From NCBI GenBank assembly GCA_049999725.1, contig JBNGIS010005907.1:1-22838 (forward strand): a stretch of DNA of 22,838 bases, read 5' to 3'. The position numbers and the translations under genes are program-made. The DNA is from Haplomitrium mnioides (lineage: Eukaryota; Marchantiophyta; Haplomitriopsida; Calobryales). Shown here in pieces: positions 10,200-19,263 of this stretch (position 1 is its first letter; each line of letters begins with the position of its first letter). The notes beneath the pieces were generated by a model. The model did not search any database and was not told where the DNA came from. It worked only from the letters and a program-made list of their open reading frames with translations.

Positions 10200-10590
10200 C
10201 TGACAATTTATGCCATGCGTGCATGGCCTCTTAACTCCTTCCATGCTTGGACTCTTTAGTCCAAGTACTTGGACTCTTCTAAGCCTCTAGATGTTTGAAC
10301 TATCTTTATTTCATGCACACATGGCCGAAAGAGTCCAAGTGTGACTATGTAGAGTCAAGATGTGCATGGACTCTTTAGTCCATGTGTGCATAGACTATTC
10401 TAGATGGTCAAAGACTCAAGAAGTCCATGCTCACATAGACTTTGAAGTGTCCAAGCACTTGGACTTCCTTTATTCCATCCATGCATGGACTCTTCGTAGT
10501 CCATGCATGCATGGGCTACTTGTGTCTTTGTGCACCTAAATTCTTTTGTCTATGCGTGTATGGACTCTTCAAAGTCCATGTGCACTTCAG
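10200..10590. repeat. Array of short palindromes, second probable intron of the ParB-like gene
   Basis: At least eight units follow the pattern AGTCCATG-N-GCATGGACT. The clearest is AGTCCATGCATGCATGGGCT at 10498-10517. Neighbouring units are joined as GGACTCTTTAGTCC, so inverted units also abut (10367-10384). Coding-like sequence lies on both sides (frame to 10157 with FFLKRVEAKELSIEVIS, and the block from about 10805), so the array probably occupies an intron. Exact splice sites are not clear. Confidence 0.75.
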
Positions 10591-11826
10591 TGTCTTATTG
10601 TAGATCCTTTTTTGTTGGCAAGGTTTTTGTTATTGATTTATTACTTGTTTTTTAAGGGGTGATAAAACTTTCAATTTTCAATTGGCAAAAAAATTAACAA
10701 TTGCTGCCAATGGTAGAAAAAAAATCCATGGCTGAAGAAACCACTAAAAATCAAGACCAAGCCCCAAGCTTGGTCTCTTATCATCTATTTTTTTTGCTTT
10801 ATTATCAGAAAGCTAGAGAGTGGAAAGCCAAGCAACAAAATGAAGTTGTCGTCCCTCTTACAGCAAGACATTAATGAAAAGGACTTATATTTGCAATTCT
10901 ATGTAGACGTACTTAATGTGGCATTTTATCAAGTCCATGGGGAGTCCAATGCACGACAACTCAAGAAGCTAGTGAAACCACGAGGTTTCACTCTTGCTAT
11001 TGTTGACATTATTTATGGTTGCAATATTAAGAAATACAAGTATGATGATTCAAAGCCCTTTACAAAGGATGATATTTTTATTATGGTTCTATTCTTTGCG
11101 GCTATTTGACATTGTCAAAGATGCTCTTTTGGAAGTTTGTTGTGCCATTGACCACTACATCTTGAAAGTCTTCTAGGATTTTATTTTTTTATTCTTACTT
11201 TAAGTTAATATATTTATTTGGCACTTGATTTCTTTTCTTGTTGTAGCTTATAAATTTTAATTGATTACTACAAAACAAGACAAGCATTCATCGCTCTAGT
11301 GGTCCCAGAATTGTGCATGCTCACGAGTATTAGATGGTGGGCTACTAGATAAAAGAGAGCAAATACAACATGAATTTATTTAATCTGCGATTAGAAGACA
11401 TGTCTAGTTGCTCTCGCCAAAGTATGCGGAGTGTATTTAGCAACTATATTGTTTCTGCAAAATTTAAACATCCAAGAGATGATGCTTTTGTAAATGTTTA
11501 TCCAAAACCACACTTAGATTAATGCACAATGGTGTTGCTCGTACAATATAATAGAAAATTTATCTATATTCCACAAATTTGTTTTGATGATGGCATCTTT
11601 GCCATCAGATATTGCAGAGTCACAAATTGTTATTGCATACTACAAGGAGCATATTCCTCTTGGTATAGCAGATGTTTCTAATAACTCTATAATAACTATT
11701 TTGGAGACTCAAAGATCTTGACAAGATTCATTGGTAGCTATAGATGCTCATGCTTCTTCATCAATTGATGTAGAGAACACTATCCATCTTAAGAAGGGCA
11801 AGACTAAGGAAGAAACCGTTGAATGA

Positions 11827-12680
11827 TGTAGTGTTTTTCATATAATAAAGCATTTTATTTCCAAAAAAGTTCAAGTCTAAGGTCCCCTAGATTCATTTGT
11901 TTGAATAAATAATCCTTCAATGAGTATTTATTTAATGTATATGTTATTAAGATCATGCTAGGTAGGCTAATTTATAGGAATGAATAAATTTTGGATAAAA
12001 CACTATGCATTACGTAAGATGGAAGTAAGAAAGTCCATACTCACATGGACATTTTGTGTTCAAATGATTTAAAATTGGAGACAATGAGTCTTTGCATGTA
12101 AGATTTTTTATTTTTATTTTTATTTGTTGATCTTCCAAGAATATATAGTTAAATTATGAATTATGAAATTATCCCTCACAAGAGTTACTTCAATGATTTT
12201 ATTTCTAGAATGTATTTTTGTGAGTTACGAGAGATTGAGTGTTTGTGTAGGAAGGCCCGATTGACTTTGATTGAAAGTACTCATGTTTTAAATATATGCG
12301 TATGGACGTCTATGCGAGCATAACTGTTCTTTTTGGTTTTCATCATTTTTGTATGTAGTTGAAAGTTGAAAGCATATGTTAATAAATTATAGATAAAGAT
12401 GTGAGTGCTTGTCTCAACATTATCTTTTCTTTGAATATATTTTCAATAAATGCTTAAGGTTTTTGTACGTTAAAGATCTTAATATTGAAAGAAAACATTA
12501 AAATATTGTAATTTAAGTTTAATATGTGTTTTTCAAAATACTATAGGTATCTAAATAAAGCTAATTGCAAGCTAAAAAAAATTCCTTTTTGATAATAAAA
12601 TTTTAAAATGTCAAAAAATATAATTTTGAAGCTCAAATTTGGAAATCAATTTTCTTGAGCGCAAATTCAAATAATAACTA
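11827..12680. other. Non-coding 3' flank of the ParB-like gene
   Basis: This is AT-rich DNA without convincing coding frames. It carries isolated palindromes of the same family (AGTCCATACTCACATGGAC near 12031, ATGCGTATGGACGTCTATGC near 12297). The last 150 bases before 12681 are A/T runs weakly similar to 1-145. I read it as 3' untranslated plus subterminal transposon DNA. Confidence 0.4.
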
Positions 12681-12712
12681 AGTAGCGGTCTTGGTTCAAA
12701 GTAGCAATTGTT
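12681..12712 (-). repeat. Right terminal repeat of transposon copy 1 (end B)
   Basis: AGTAGCGGTCTTGGTTCAAAGTAGC followed by N3-TGTT repeats the motif at 146-178. In reverse complement it matches 19264-19297 at AACA-N3-GCTACTTTGAACC. Just inside, AATAACTAAGTAG (12673-12685) matches 19938-19950 exactly. The element interior would lie to the left. No target-site duplication can be tested because the left end of this copy is missing. Confidence 0.55.
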
Positions 12713-12737
12713 AATTTCTAATCTCCACATGTGCCAA

Positions 12738-13204
12738 GGACATCCAATGTCAGTTTGTATGGTTGTACGTTCACAACGATCAAACTACCCTATTGAATGA
12801 TAACATCATACAATGACATGCCTTGCGAGTACTAACGGGACCCCCAGCTAAAACTATAGACTAGTGATTCACAAAATCCGAGCTTGGAAGCTTGGGTAAG
12901 AGAGAAACAAAAGACAAAACTTCAGAGTGGTTTGTAGTTATTCACAATGTCGCGAATAATGGGGGACAATAATGAAAGCAAATCCCTTTATGTCTAAGAA
13001 TGGCTTCTAACATTAACCATATCATGATGGGGATATGTGGTAGAAGAGGAGAAGTGAACCATATTTTTCTAGTTTGTTGAATACTTGACTCAGAAGGGTT
13101 TCCAAATACAAAATGCGTCGAGGACATCTAACGTAAAATCATACAACTATTTGGACATGGTGGTTAAATTATCCCGTTGAATGATGGTGTTGTCATGTTG
13201 TGGT
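12738..13204. repeat. Imperfect direct repeat in the U3-like region
   Basis: Segments 12738-12822 and 13122-13204 share GGACATC-N-AA-[CT]-GT, then AAACTACCC or AAATTATCCC, then TTGAATGAT, then CAT-rich ends. They are 384 bases apart. Repeated segments of this kind upstream of a TATA box are common in LTR U3 enhancers; that role is inference. Confidence 0.65.
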
Positions 13205-13214
13205 TTGGCTAAAG

Positions 13215-13222
13215 TATAAAAA
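13215..13222 (+). promoter_or_regulatory. TATA box of the gypsy LTR
   Basis: TATAAAAA lies just after the second U3 repeat, with GGCAACAAAAAAAGGG downstream, and is the best TATA match upstream of gag. A transcript start about 30 bases further is expected by analogy. Confidence 0.5.
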
Positions 13223-14905
13223 GGCAACAAAAAAAGGGAGAACTACAATCTTTTTTACAAAGATAAGTTCAGAGAAAGTTGAAGAAAAAACGATGAAACA
13301 CTTTCAAGAACCTTCTAGAAAAGCAAATATATGTTAGTGCAATGTGGAAGATGCTCAAGAAAATGTGGGTAGAGAAAGAGTTGGCCTATTGGCTCTTCAA
13401 GGATTCTCTTGATTTTATCCGAAGATATTTTGAAAATAGAAAGAAGAGAGAAGGCATCGAGAGATATATCAAAGGACAAATATCAAAGAGAAAATCAAGA
13501 GAAACCAAAGCGAAGAAGCTCTACAGTTTGAGCTTCAGTTTCTTATGGATCGAGCTATCAAAAATGGAAATGGGGTTGTTTGATGTTTCTAACTTTCCTC
13601 TTTTGAATCCTTTCTTCATTGGGTTAAGAGTCATTCCCAAAGATCATTTTGAATAATAGGTTGTATATCACTTAGGTGATAATTTCTTGAATTTGGTCAT
13701 GAACTCACTTATTCTATTTTTGTTGCCAATAATCACCTATGGAGAGCGATGGGACCTCACAATTTACATTCTTACCTGATTTTCAATGGCGTTTTCTTAC
13801 GTCTTCTTCTAAGGCTGCTTGGGTACATTTTGAATAATTGGCACCAAGCTCTGTGAGACTGCATCAAATGATTGTTTGATCAAGAGAGAAAAAAAATTTC
13901 TGTTTTTTCTGTCTTCTTTGTGCTCTTTCAAGCCAAATGGTTAAGAAAAGGTTTGATTTTCTAAAGGTTTGAGGAGTTTTCAGATGAGGAAAAGTTCTTG
14001 CACAGTACAAATCAAAAGCTTACAAAAAGTAGCATCTCTTTGCAAAACCTTTCAATTCATTTAGAGTTCTAATCATATATTTATAAGCGATTGAAGACAA
14101 AAAAGTCAAATTGAAGTCAAATTTACATTTTGAGAAATTGCGACACTTCTACAATGGTTTTGGAGAAGAAACAAGTACCATTAGAAGTATGACAACAAAA
14201 GCTAAAATCTTCTACTAAATTTTTATTCATTTAGAGTTGGGGTCATTGTGTAACAACTATTTGAAGCTAAAGCCAAGTTATTGAGGTTCTTTGAGTTCAC
14301 CCTTATTTTGACTTGTGAGTTGTGGATTTTTTTTCCTAAAAGAAGATCATTACAGAACTTGAAACTTTGTGACAAGAGAAATGTTAGAGTGAAGCAATTT
14401 TGTGTGAAAATTCAGATCAAATTCTTTTGAATTGAAGGAGTTATTACTTGGGAAAATCCATGAGTGTTGTACTGTTTGGTTTTTCAAACAATAATCAAGT
14501 TTTGGTTTGTGATGAGCATTTGGATGTGAAATTGCAGCTAAAATTTTGCACAAAAATCTAATTTTCAATTTGGATTTCATTGTAAGAGTTTTAGATCCAA
14601 GAAACTAGTAGACTTTACATTCTATTTCACAAAAAATCGAGTAAAAGGTTGGCGAGATTTGCTTAAATTTCTCCTTTGACTAAGAGAAATCAAACCCACA
14701 AAGACAAGAGGCACTAAATCTTTGCCATATGTGTTTCATGTTAATACTGTAGACCAAAAAGCTTTTACCTTTCACACAACATTCTCTATAGCCATATACC
14801 CTATGTATTCCTAAACGTAAACTATGGCCATGCTACAATTGTTGTGCTTGACATGAACCTATGAGGTGGAGCTAGTGTGAGATTTTAGAAGCCTTAGAAA
14901 TCACC
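13223..14905 (+). other. LTR/leader region between promoter and gag
   Basis: About 1.7 kb has no convincing gene. A 104-residue frame at 13342-13656 is Lys/Arg-rich and then hydrophobic and is probably fortuitous. Two similar stretches, CATTTTGAATAATAGG near 13643 and CATTTTGAATAATTGG near 13828, suggest internal duplication. No clear primer-binding site was found; GAGGTGGAGCTAGTG near 14861 is at best a decayed one. The LTR/leader boundary therefore cannot be placed. Confidence 0.45.
14055..14300. repeat. 170-bp spaced duplication in the leader
   Basis: ATTCATTTAGAGTT occurs at 14055 and 14225. It is followed by similar sequence (ATTTATAAGCGATTGAAG versus GTAACAACTATTTGAAG) and preceded by related ACAAAAAGTAGCATCT and GCTAAAATCTTCTAC stretches. 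The unit is about 170 bases with two copies. Confidence 0.6.
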
Positions 14906-15590
14906 ATGGGTTCCTCTAGGCTAAGGACTCCAGTGCTACAATTGGATCTTACTATTGCACAAATGTTCCAAGCATTTTCTCTTTTTATGCAACAACAAAA
15001 AACCTCTAATCGAAAAGAAAGAGTGGTCACTAGACCTTTGCAATCTGTTGTGAGATCATTGGACCAGTTTGATGGAAGCAATATCTCCAAATTCTTGAGA
15101 TATTTATGCCCGAGAGATGGAACTTAACAAAGTTGTAGAGAGGGAAATGATTCAAACCTTTGAGTCAGTTGTTGTGTTAGAAATGAGAGGACAAGTGAGG
15201 GAGCTTATTCAAGTATATGGGGATGATTTGGAGAACTATTCTCTCCAATTGAAAGAAGAAAGCTCATTGGAGGATGCTGATAGAGTGATTAAACAGTCAT
15301 TCATTGAGTGGGTGAATCAAACCAACAAAGAGTTTGTTGCTATTAAGCTTTTTTGAGAATTTGAAAGGCAATTCTCAATTTTCATGTATAGAAAAACTGA
15401 CTAGGAAAAATAAAAGGTGAAGTTGCTCTTATAGTTGACTAATGATGATCTTCAAAGAGAGTTGGAGTTACTCTTCAAAGATAGAATGAAAGACAATACT
15501 TTAACTTTTGATTTGATAGAAGTTTTACAAGCAGTAAGTGTATTGACTAAGAGAGAACCAAGAAGAGGTAAAGGTGGTGGTGAGACATGA
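14906..15590 (+). pseudogene. Ty3/gypsy gag, capsid part
   Basis: The remnant of the structural protein that packages the retroelement RNA. It starts at ATG 14906 (MGSSRLRTPVLQLDLTIAQ). It has a Gln/Arg-rich linker and FDGSNISKFLR, then shifts frame near 15098 into YAREMELNKVVEREMIQTF, then RELIQVYGDDLENYSLQLKE, then DRVIKQSFIEWVNQ. The frame ends TKREPRRGKGGGET at 15590. This order is that of the retrotransposon gag domain in this gypsy family. In-frame stops occur between 15354 and 15440 (after KLF, and in the RKTD-EK-KVKLLL stretch). The start is the first ATG giving the conserved N-terminus. Confidence 0.8.
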
Positions 15591-16271
15591 TGTGAAACCA
15601 CCACCTATCATAGTACCTCATAGGTATCCAATTGCTCCTACTCTTTCTAATAGTTTTGTGTCTACTACTCATCAACTTACTATTGTTCTACAAAGAGATG
15701 TAGTGAAAGGGCTAGTTAAGGGAATGAATTATTTATAGATAAAATTTGCAAAGCTAGATGGGAAGAAAGAGGTAAGCAAAAATCACCCTGCCCAAAAACC
15801 AGGGTTTGTACAATGGCATATATGGCGTGATAACACAAAGCATTCAAGGAATGAGTGTGGAGATTTTGCCCATTCTATTCACTTTGGAGTTATCTATTGG
15901 AAAGAGGGCAAGATTGCTCTTAAAGACACTTGTGAGCCAATTTTAGAGAAGGAGGAATGCAGGATGTTGTTGAAGAGCACATGCAAAAACTTGCTAGTAC
16001 ACAAGTGAAAGCTACCATCTATGGAACTGATAGAGATTGAATTTACTAAACATAAGAAAACCAATAGCCTATGGAGTTGTTCTTTATCTGCAATGGAGGG
16101 AGGCAACACAAAAAAGAGCATTTGTTGAAGGTTGCCACAATTATCAGAACTGCTACTTGATGGGATAAACAAGTAGACACTATTTTGATGCATGCCTATG
16201 TTGCTAAAAATCAGCATAAGGCTTTCATGGAAAGAAAAGGAGGGAAGAATCTAGTACTAATGAGTACAAGT
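15591..16271 (+). pseudogene. Gag C-terminal region with decayed zinc knuckle
   Basis: The frame VRHDVKPPPIIVPHRYPIAP leads to HIWRDNTKHSRNEC at 15817-15858. In a working CCHC knuckle of this family (C-x2-C-x4-H-x4-C) the first two positions are Cys. Here they are His and Arg, while the His and last Cys remain. After this the frame is protein-like (KDTCEPILEKEECR) but broken. RNA binding is therefore lost on sequence grounds. Confidence 0.6.
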
Positions 16272-16279
16272 GAGCTTCA

Positions 16280-17176
16280 ATGAGGCCACAAAGAGAAGAA
16301 AAGATACATGCTTCAAGGATGGAACACATGGAAGATATTTTTCTTTCTACTCTTGAAAAGGGAAAAACCAAAGAGCAACAGAAGGCCCTAACATACAAGC
16401 TGCAATATGATATTAAGGTGGCTACAGACTTGAGAGGAGTGTTGGAAGAGAGGGTGTTTAATGCAAAGATTGAGTTTGCTTTAAGGGATATTCTTGGGAT
16501 TGCTAAGAAAGAATTTCATGATGTGATCAATAACAATATCAAGAGGAAGAGACAATTGATATAAGAGACAACACTAACCAATGCTCTTGCAATAAGAGTC
16601 ACTAATGAGGAGGAGCTGAAATTAGCTCGATGTTGCACCAATTACAAAGTGTGATTGGATCAAGAGGATGAGAAATCCTGAAGTCATTATTCAACATGCC
16701 ATTGGTCTTGAGCGATTTGTAGGATTATGATCAAGATTGGGAACTTGCAAGATCCAATGATTGAACTAACTAATCATAGATCAGAGATCAATCTTGTCTC
16801 CAAAGATATTTGCAGGCAAGAGAAGTGGCCAATTGATACAAATCATAGTTGGGTGACTCTGGCAACAAATAACACACAAGAAGAGCTCTTTAAGGCTTTT
16901 CAAAATATGAGAGTGAAGGTTGGTGATGTGGTCATAGAGAAAAACTTCTTTGTACAAGAAGGTACTTCTTATCTAGTAATCCTTGGGTAGCCTTCTGCTA
17001 CAGCTGTAAGAATGGAAACAAAAGTTTTGGATAGTGGACCAACTCGAGTGAGAAGTCAAGATGAGATAAAAGTGGTACAATTTCTAGCTATCCATGCAAA
17101 CCATGAGAGGAATCGAGACAACTTGAGGAACTATTCTCCATCTACAATCATAGAGGAGTTTCAGGATTTCTTATAG
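16280..17176 (+). pseudogene. Ty3/gypsy retropepsin (aspartic protease) region
   Basis: The first frame (16280-16564) has LRGVLEERVFNAKIEFALRD, then LGIAKKEFHDVI, the segment that precedes the protease in this family. The protease frame (16727-17176) reads IKIGNLQDPMIELTNHRSEI, then NLVSKDI, PIDTNHSWV, VIEKNFFVQEGTSYLVILG, stop (16988), SATAVRMETKVLDSG, and a KVVQFLAIHANHERNRDNLR tail. The family has a D-H-G active site before SEINLMS; here it reads N-H-R, so the catalytic Asp and Gly are both changed by G-to-A type substitutions. The stop at 16988 fits CAG to TAG. Dead enzyme, confident family. Confidence 0.85.
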
Positions 17177-17281
17177 GTATCACAATAAAGTGAGATTATA
17201 GTAGTACAACCAAAGAGGTGCTCTCACTACAAAATAAAAGTCTTTTTTGTACAAGAGTAGTGAAGTATTCAAAAAATAGAT

Positions 17282-19260
17282 TTGTTGTACATACATATCT
17301 TATTGATTTTCCTAGATAAGAGAGACAAGAAATTCAAAGAATTGAATAAGACTTCAAAAATGGGTGTGATGGATGAAGAAAAAGAAATTGTAGGTGTATA
17401 TTTGGAGCAAGAAGTTGAAGATATTCTAGAGCTACTTGTTAATATTGGATTTGGAGGTGATGACAAGGTGGTGTGTTTACATTCAAGAGAACTCTATGCA
17501 ATCATTGAGTCATTTGTAGGATTGGAGGCTAGAGTAGACACCATGTACAAGATGGTAGAGAAGAAGGTAAAACCTATAGGTCAACCTCTTCCAATTGATT
17601 TAAGTGAGCACATAAGGAAAAATTCAAGAGAAGAGTTTGAGAGAGATTTCAAAAATTAGGCATAAGTTTACTCCAACCATATTAAAGAAGTTGAAGGTTG
17701 TATCAAGAGAGTCTTTTTTTGCCTAAAAAAGAGGATGTATTTAGAGAGATGCTCAAGAAACATGGAAAAACATTTACTTTTGAGCCTCAAGAAATAGGGT
17801 GTGTAGATCCAAATATGGTTGCAAAAAATGATTTTCTTTACAGTTCAACATGCACATTGGGACTTTAAGCCAATTTCAGTTCCAAGAACTCATCTACTAA
17901 AGATCTTAGACCTCTAAAAGAAGAAAATATAATGAGAACTTTGGAGCCACCCTTTGGTCTATATTCCAACCAACGGTTTACGGTGCCTAAGTGGTGTGCT
18001 ATAATTTATTCAAGATATGCAACATGTGAATCAAGCTACCATCCAAAATACACAGGTGGAACCAATTGTTGGAGAGTTTGTAGAAGCATTTGTTGGTAGA
18101 GCTATTTATTCTATGTGCAATCTCTACTCTAGTTATGACCAATTCTAGCTTGCTAAAGGGAGTAGAGATATTACGACTATGAGAACACCGTTGGGTTTAT
18201 TGAGAATATGTACCTTACCTCAAGAAGCTACAAATTCAGTGGCCCATATGATGAATGGTGAATGGGATGAAAACAGTTTTGAGAGAATTTGTCTCAAAAA
18301 AGAGTATGTTATTCTTTGATGACATTCCAATCAAAGGTTGTATAGAAGAAGAGAAGAATGAAGCTTTGGATGAAAGAGAGTGCCAAAATGTTGTTATGGA
18401 TCATATTTTAGATTGTGATTAGATTTTGAAAAGGATGGAAGAGATCTATCCGACCTTATCATAGGTAAAATCATTCTTTGGAGTTTTTGAGGTTGTCATT
18501 GTTGGGCATTTATGTGGCTGGTTTGGTCGAAAACCTGATCAAAAGAAGAATGATGCAATTCAATGACTAAAAGATACTTATAGCTCATCGACAAAGGTAG
18601 ACAGATTTCTAGGGGTATGTGTTTTCTACCATGTGTGGATCACTCATTTTGCACATGTAGCAAATCCTTTCTATGATTTATTATGCAAGGGTAAGGAGTT
18701 TTGATGAGAGGATAACCATGCAAGAGTTGTGCAAAAGGTGAAAAAATTATTATCTTTTCATCTTGTTCTTGGGAGAGTAAGTTATAAAAATGAAAAGCAT
18801 TTGATATTGACTATAGATGCCAATCCTATTGTTATATGCTAGGTAATGGGGCAAAATGATGAAGAAGGAAATTGATTTGCAATTCTGATTGGAGCAAAAG
18901 TATTAAGCAAACGATAAAGAAACTATTCATAGGTAAAGAGAGAGCTATGAGAGGTGATTGCAACCATAAAAGCTGAGAAAGAATAACTCATTGGAGTACT
19001 ACTGATTGTGGAAATAGATTGCTTACCTTTGTTGGAGATAATTACCAATTGCAACACTCATGATATTGCAATATTGTAATGGATTGCTTATATCAAGTCT
19101 TTGAATCTAGAATTCAAGCATATAGTAGGGAAGAATAATCCAGTGGCAGATATGCTCTCTTGAACCGATATGAGCAAGAAGAGGAGATGATTGAGAATAT
19201 TGGTGACGTAGGCACTAGATTTATTCATGTGCATAGAAAGGAGATAATGAGTAGAAAAAG
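17282..19260 (+). pseudogene. Ty3/gypsy reverse transcriptase and RNase H
   Basis: The remnant polymerase would copy the element RNA into DNA. Frame segments: 17282-17659 (linker, KKVKPIGQPLPIDLSEHIR), 17722-18010 (MLKKHGKTFTFEPQEIGCVD, then EPPFGLYSNQRFTVPK), 18011-18265 (VGRAIYSMCNLYSSYDQF, then LPQEATNSVAHMM) and 18267 to about 19164 (MLFFDDIPIKGC, VDRFLGVCVFYHVWITH). RNase H follows with LTIDANPI (Asp at 18816), VKREL, EIDCLPLL, LQWIAYIKSLNLEFKHI and NPVADML. All four RNase H acidic positions are present. In RT the first catalytic Asp is Asn (CNLYSSYDQF), while FFDD is intact. At least four frameshifts and several stops are present. An acidic tail (YEQEEEMIENIGDVG) ends the protein part before 19264. 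Confidence 0.9.
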
Positions 19261-19263
19261 CCA

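Larger units (their letters stand above)
7691..11826 (+). pseudogene. ParB-like protein with possible C-terminal DNA methyltransferase-like domain
   Basis: Exon-like block 1 (7691-8050) starts MGSQATSPKPAQPKP and has one in-frame TGA at 7790. It contains FHCEGKKFNMGILVQISMNQ and GLLVQSKDGIGLWKAF and ends at AAG/GTAAAA. A repeat-filled gap follows. Block 2 (about 8679-9140) has a basic APKKRKAVEP nuclear-signal-like stretch, poly-Ser and acidic residues. The ParB-like block (9219-9660) reads VEAWNGKLKVFPYETIK, then DKQVCPLIFLMVVDP (from 9327), then YRYDIVGGNHSVT (GGNHS at 9441), then LTPTKAQSFALDDNYDQWYH. The order PL-x-hydrophobic, then IVGGNH, then a helix with DDN matches ParB/Spo0J N-terminal domains. 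Block 4 (about 10805-11176) has PRGFTLAIVDIIYG, then DDSKPFTKDD, then FDIVKDALLEVCCAIDH, like the DPPY region of N6-adenine methylases. The last frame ends KGKTKEETVE at 11826. Multiple stops and shifts make it dead. Confidence 0.5.
3821..12712. mobile_element. Candidate two-gene DNA transposon, copy 1 (left end truncated)
   Basis: I infer one element from three facts. First, two divergent coding remnants lie back to back (minus 7099-3821, plus 7691-11826). Second, the intron-like gaps in both carry the same style of short palindromes. Third, the right edge carries the end motif found at 178 and 19264. The left edge at 3821 is where similarity to 20506-21800 stops, so the 3' part of the minus gene and the left terminal repeat are missing. 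The element might be a DNA transposon with a DDE-type nuclease plus a ParB-like/methyltransferase-like accessory. It might instead be two neighbouring insertions that only look like one. Only a multi-copy alignment can separate these. Confidence 0.5.
12713..19263 (+). mobile_element. Ty3/gypsy retrotransposon remnant, integrase lost
   Basis: Left to right, this holds a U3-like region with TATA box, a long leader, gag, protease, RT and RNase H, all on the plus strand. The protein series matches one family of plant gypsy elements (gag with FDGSNIS then MELNKVVEREM; RT with TVPK, SYDQF, LPQEATNSVAHM, FFDDIPIKGC). The RNase H ends with NPVADML followed by an acidic tail (YEQEEEMIENIGDVG), and the sequence then switches to transposon-end DNA at 19264. 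The integrase and 3' LTR are absent from the window. The 5' LTR start was not found; it may have been removed at the junction near 12713. Confidence 0.85.

Noticed and set aside
13342-13656. 104-residue frame as a gene
   Set aside because: It lies between an LTR-type TATA box and gag, has no recognisable domain, and shifts from Lys/Arg-rich to hydrophobic as random AT-rich sequence does.
14350-14580. Minus-strand 76-residue frame in the gypsy leader
   Set aside because: No domain, no context, and it lies in the untranslated leader of the plus-strand element.
14861-14875. Primer-binding site for the gypsy element
   Set aside because: GAGGTGGAGCTAGTG only weakly resembles the usual tRNA-Met complement and no LTR end CA precedes it at the right spacing.
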